From NCBI GenBank assembly GCA_945893145.1, contig CAMDDZ010000049.1, forward strand, positions 1-41,132: a stretch of 41,132 nt of DNA, written 5' to 3'. The position numbers and the translations under genes were made by a program. The notes beneath the pieces were generated by a model. It was not told the DNA's origin, ran no database searches, and worked only from the letters and a program-made list of their open reading frames with translations. Shown here piece after piece: positions 39,526-41,132 of this stretch; position 1 is the first letter of the stretch; each line of letters starts with the position of its first letter. The stretch comes from Rhodoplanes serenus (GTDB taxonomy: Bacteria > Pseudomonadota > Alphaproteobacteria > Rhizobiales > Xanthobacteraceae).

Positions 39526-39726
39526 CTACGTCCCGGCCAGAACGTAGCGGACCGCCCGTCCGATGCCCCACACGATTGCCGCCGCTGCGGCGAAGAAGAA
39601 GATGACGATCGGTCCGTTGGACACCGTGGAGAAGCGATCGTACCAGGCCGCAACCCCCAAGCCTGCGATGATCGCGGCCAACAGACAGCACAGCCAGTAA
39701 ATCGCGATTCCCAGTCGTGCGAGCAT
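39526..39726 (-). CDS. Small membrane protein
   Basis: The 66-residue protein, from the ATG at 39726 with GGGGAC upstream, has two membrane-spanning stretches (about residues 5-24 and 32-55) joined by a short YDRFSTVSNGP loop, and a positively charged end (GRAVRYV). No family is recognised. It follows the TPR gene by 55 bases in the same direction and may be co-transcribed. Confidence 0.65.
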   Translation of the reverse strand: MLARLGIAIYWLCCLLAAIIAGLGVAAWYDRFSTVSNGPIVIFFFAAAAAIVWGIGRAVRYVLAGT

Positions 39727-39781
39727 TGTCGTCCCCTGAGGTTTCGCCCGAAGCCAGGGCGCGCAGCGAATGCACCGGGTG

Positions 39782-40507
39782 CTACGGTCGCACGCCGTAG
39801 CGAGCGAACTCTTCTGCAACGTCGGCCTGGATCACCTTCGCCGCCGCGATATCATCATTGCCGCCAGCGGTATCGCCCTTCTTCAACTTGGCCAAGCCAC
39901 GACCGTAGAGCGAACTGGCCATCCGGGGGTTGATCTTGAGCGTGGCATCGTAGTCGGCGATCGCGTTGTCGAAACGCTCGAGCCGCAGATAGATGAGGCC
40001 GCGAGTGTCGAGCGGGCGTGTCAGGTTGGGGTCCAGGCGCAGCGCTTCACTGCAATCAGCCAGCGCCTCCTGCAATTCGCGGCCGGCGGTGGCGCGTGTC
40101 CAGCAGCGGTTGTCGTAGGCCACGGGTTCTTTCGGATTCAGTTTGATGGCCGCGCTGAAGTCCGTCATGGCGTGGTCGGTGTCGCCCTTCGAACGATACG
40201 CGACGCCGCGGCCGATGTAGGCTGCGACATACTTCGGATCGAGCTTGATGGCTTCGGTTTCGTCCGCGATGGCGCGGTCGTAGTCCTTGCGGTCCCAGTA
40301 CAGCAGGCCGCGGGTCCAGTAGAGCTTGCCGAGATCATGATCCTTGGTGCTGCCCGAGGCGATGGCGCGGGAGCAGGCGGCGATCGCATCGTCCCCCAAT
40401 ATCGAGCAGTTCTGCGCGTCTTTCGATGGCGTGAGGAACAGGATCGCCGCAATGCCAGCCGCGACCAGGAGGAAGAGCGCTAGAGTTATTCGTTGCGACC
40501 GGACCAT
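39782..40507 (-). CDS. TPR-repeat protein, membrane-anchored or secreted
   Basis: The 241-residue protein begins with an uncleaved-looking membrane segment (residues 7-26, ITLALFLLVAAGIAAILFL) and then four to five tetratricopeptide repeats, for example LYWTRGLLYWDRKDYDRAIAD with EAIKLDPKYV, and AYIGRGVAYRSKGDTDHAMTD with AIKLNPKEP. TPRs mediate protein contacts, so this is probably a periplasmic scaffold. A fragment resembling its C-terminal repeat occurs in inverted orientation just upstream of its start (40569-40640). Confidence 0.85.
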   Translation of the reverse strand: MVRSQRITLALFLLVAAGIAAILFLTPSKDAQNCSILGDDAIAACSRAIASGSTKDHDLGKLYWTRGLLYWDRKDYDRAIADETEAIKLDPKYVAAYIGRGVAYRSKGDTDHAMTDFSAAIKLNPKEPVAYDNRCWTRATAGRELQEALADCSEALRLDPNLTRPLDTRGLIYLRLERFDNAIADYDATLKINPRMASSLYGRGLAKLKKGDTAGGNDDIAAAKVIQADVAEEFARYGVRP

Positions 40508-40568
40508 GGGATTCTCCCGCCCGAGGCTTCACATCGGGTGGCAGAGTCTAGCGCAATCCCGGGCTGCG

Positions 40569-40640
40569 CTTAAGATCAACTCCAAGATCACGGGCTCGCT
40601 CTACGGCCGCGGCGTTGCGAAACGAGAGCAGGGCGACACC
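40569..40640 (+). pseudogene. Remnant of a TPR gene, inverted relative to the intact one
   Basis: On the + strand these bases encode LKINSKITGSLYGRGVAKRE followed by QGDT, closely matching LKINPRMASSLYGRGLAKLK followed by KGDT near the C-terminus of the TPR protein transcribed the other way at 39782-40507. No start and no further repeats are present, and the similarity ends abruptly on both sides. It looks like a broken duplicate. Confidence 0.65.
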
Positions 40641-40995
40641 TTGCGCACATTGTCCGCTGTTGGGGCAGAAGCGGACGCTTGGGGGTTTCGGGGACGCGCG
40701 AATTTCCCAGTTTACAAACCCAACGAATAAGCCCACTAGGTTTACTATCCTACCCAACCGAGGGCGTTCTCATGAGACGTCATTTGAGCGGGGTGGGACG
40801 CGGCGCCTGCGGATTGGCTTCGTAAACCAGTCTCCGGGAGGCCTCGGGTAACTGTCCCCCCTACTACGAGGGGCGCCCAGTTTTGGGTGACACGGGGACC
40901 GGATGAACGGCGTCGTAAGCCGCCGGGATCAGGGCGAGCGCGAGTTCGCTGCCGGTTTTTGTCAGTCACGGTTCCGAGCGCCAAAAATCGCCGCG
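40641..40995. other. Non-coding stretch with a hairpin
   Basis: No credible gene. A nested hairpin lies at 40854-40899: GTCCCC pairs with GGGGAC, and inside CGCCCA (40874-40879) pairs with TGGGTG (40884-40889). This lies directly upstream of the larger foldable element, so the whole right end may form one structured non-coding unit. Confidence 0.45.
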
Positions 40996-41132
40996 ATGGA
41001 GCGTCGGCCGGCGACGCGCCCACGAATTTGGGCGCCACGCCGGTTGTGTCTCAGGCGGAGCAATCCGCCTGCGGACAAGGCGTGATCGAGATGTGGCGTC
41101 GACCGGCGCTCCATCCCCTCGGGTTTCCCGAG
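40996..41132 (+). ncRNA. Candidate structured RNA ending in a terminator-like hairpin
   Basis: An outer stem pairs 40996-41010 (ATGGAGCGTCGGCCG) with 41100-41114 (one wobble, one mismatch). Inside lie hairpin A, GCGCCCA (41016-41022) with TGGGCGC (41029-41035), and stem C, CACGCC (41036-41041) with GGCGTG (41079-41084), which encloses hairpin B, CAGGCGGA-GCAA-TCCGCCTG (41052-41071) with a GNRA tetraloop. A final CTCGGG-TTT-CCCGAG hairpin (41118-41132) touches the window edge. This is a three-way-junction layout; the GNRA loop favours the + strand. The family is not recognised, and a dispersed repeat is the main alternative. Confidence 0.4.

Noticed and set aside
1..41132. CRISPR array, tRNA, rRNA, transposase or integrase
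   Set aside because: No regularly spaced repeats of CRISPR size, no TGGTTCGAATCC-type T-arms with matching acceptor stems, and no recognisable recombinase proteins were found.

Overview
The window looks like a piece of an alphaproteobacterial chromosome, most likely Hyphomicrobiales near Bradyrhizobium, Rhodopseudomonas or Afipia. The reasons are GC-rich coding, the gene families present, and at least four palindromic intergenic repeat types that I associate with that group (108-231, 6852-6980, 12051-12150, 23338-23382). The taxonomic call is an inference from style, not from a marker gene.

Left part (1-6826): the tail of a TRAP substrate-binding protein, the TRAP membrane pair DctQ/DctM and a dienelactone-hydrolase-type enzyme form one + operon. 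Next come a leftward ABC permease/ATPase pair and a divergent NMT1/SsuA-type binding protein, then a class A flavin monooxygenase.

Central catabolic block (7009-20676): a long leftward run encodes a three-subunit molybdenum hydroxylase (large, FAD and 2Fe-2S subunits), an acyl-CoA ligase, a crotonase-fold hydratase, an orphan TctC-type binding protein, a second flavin monooxygenase and a Rieske-type ring-hydroxylating oxygenase (alpha and beta). Facing it are a UbiD-family decarboxylase and an AtzH-like small protein; an allophanate-hydrolase-like amidase converges on these. Together they look like an uncharacterised route for an aromatic or N-heteroaromatic acid: ring hydroxylation by water or O2, decarboxylation, CoA activation, hydration and amide hydrolysis.

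Middle right (20836-26179): a circularly permuted ATP-grasp, alpha-E and transglutaminase operon with a textbook-spaced sigma-54 promoter, followed by a YghU-like glutathione transferase and a DUF1445 protein.

Right catabolic/transport block (26344-34758): a complete branched-chain-type ABC transporter (binding protein, LivG, LivF, LivH, LivM), a second molybdenum hydroxylase large subunit without its partners, a tiny zinc ribbon and a metal-dependent-hydrolase-fold protein.

Right end (34778-41132): an accessory zone with TspO, a small cysteine-rich ORF, a DUF1963 protein carrying an internal duplication, two visibly more A/T-rich orphan genes (one with a HEPN-like motif), a small membrane protein and a TPR protein with a broken inverted relative. 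It ends in about 400 bases of non-coding but strongly self-complementary DNA, which may be a structured RNA. Several short tandem repeats sit at gene starts here. No tRNA, rRNA, CRISPR array, transposase or integrase was recognised.
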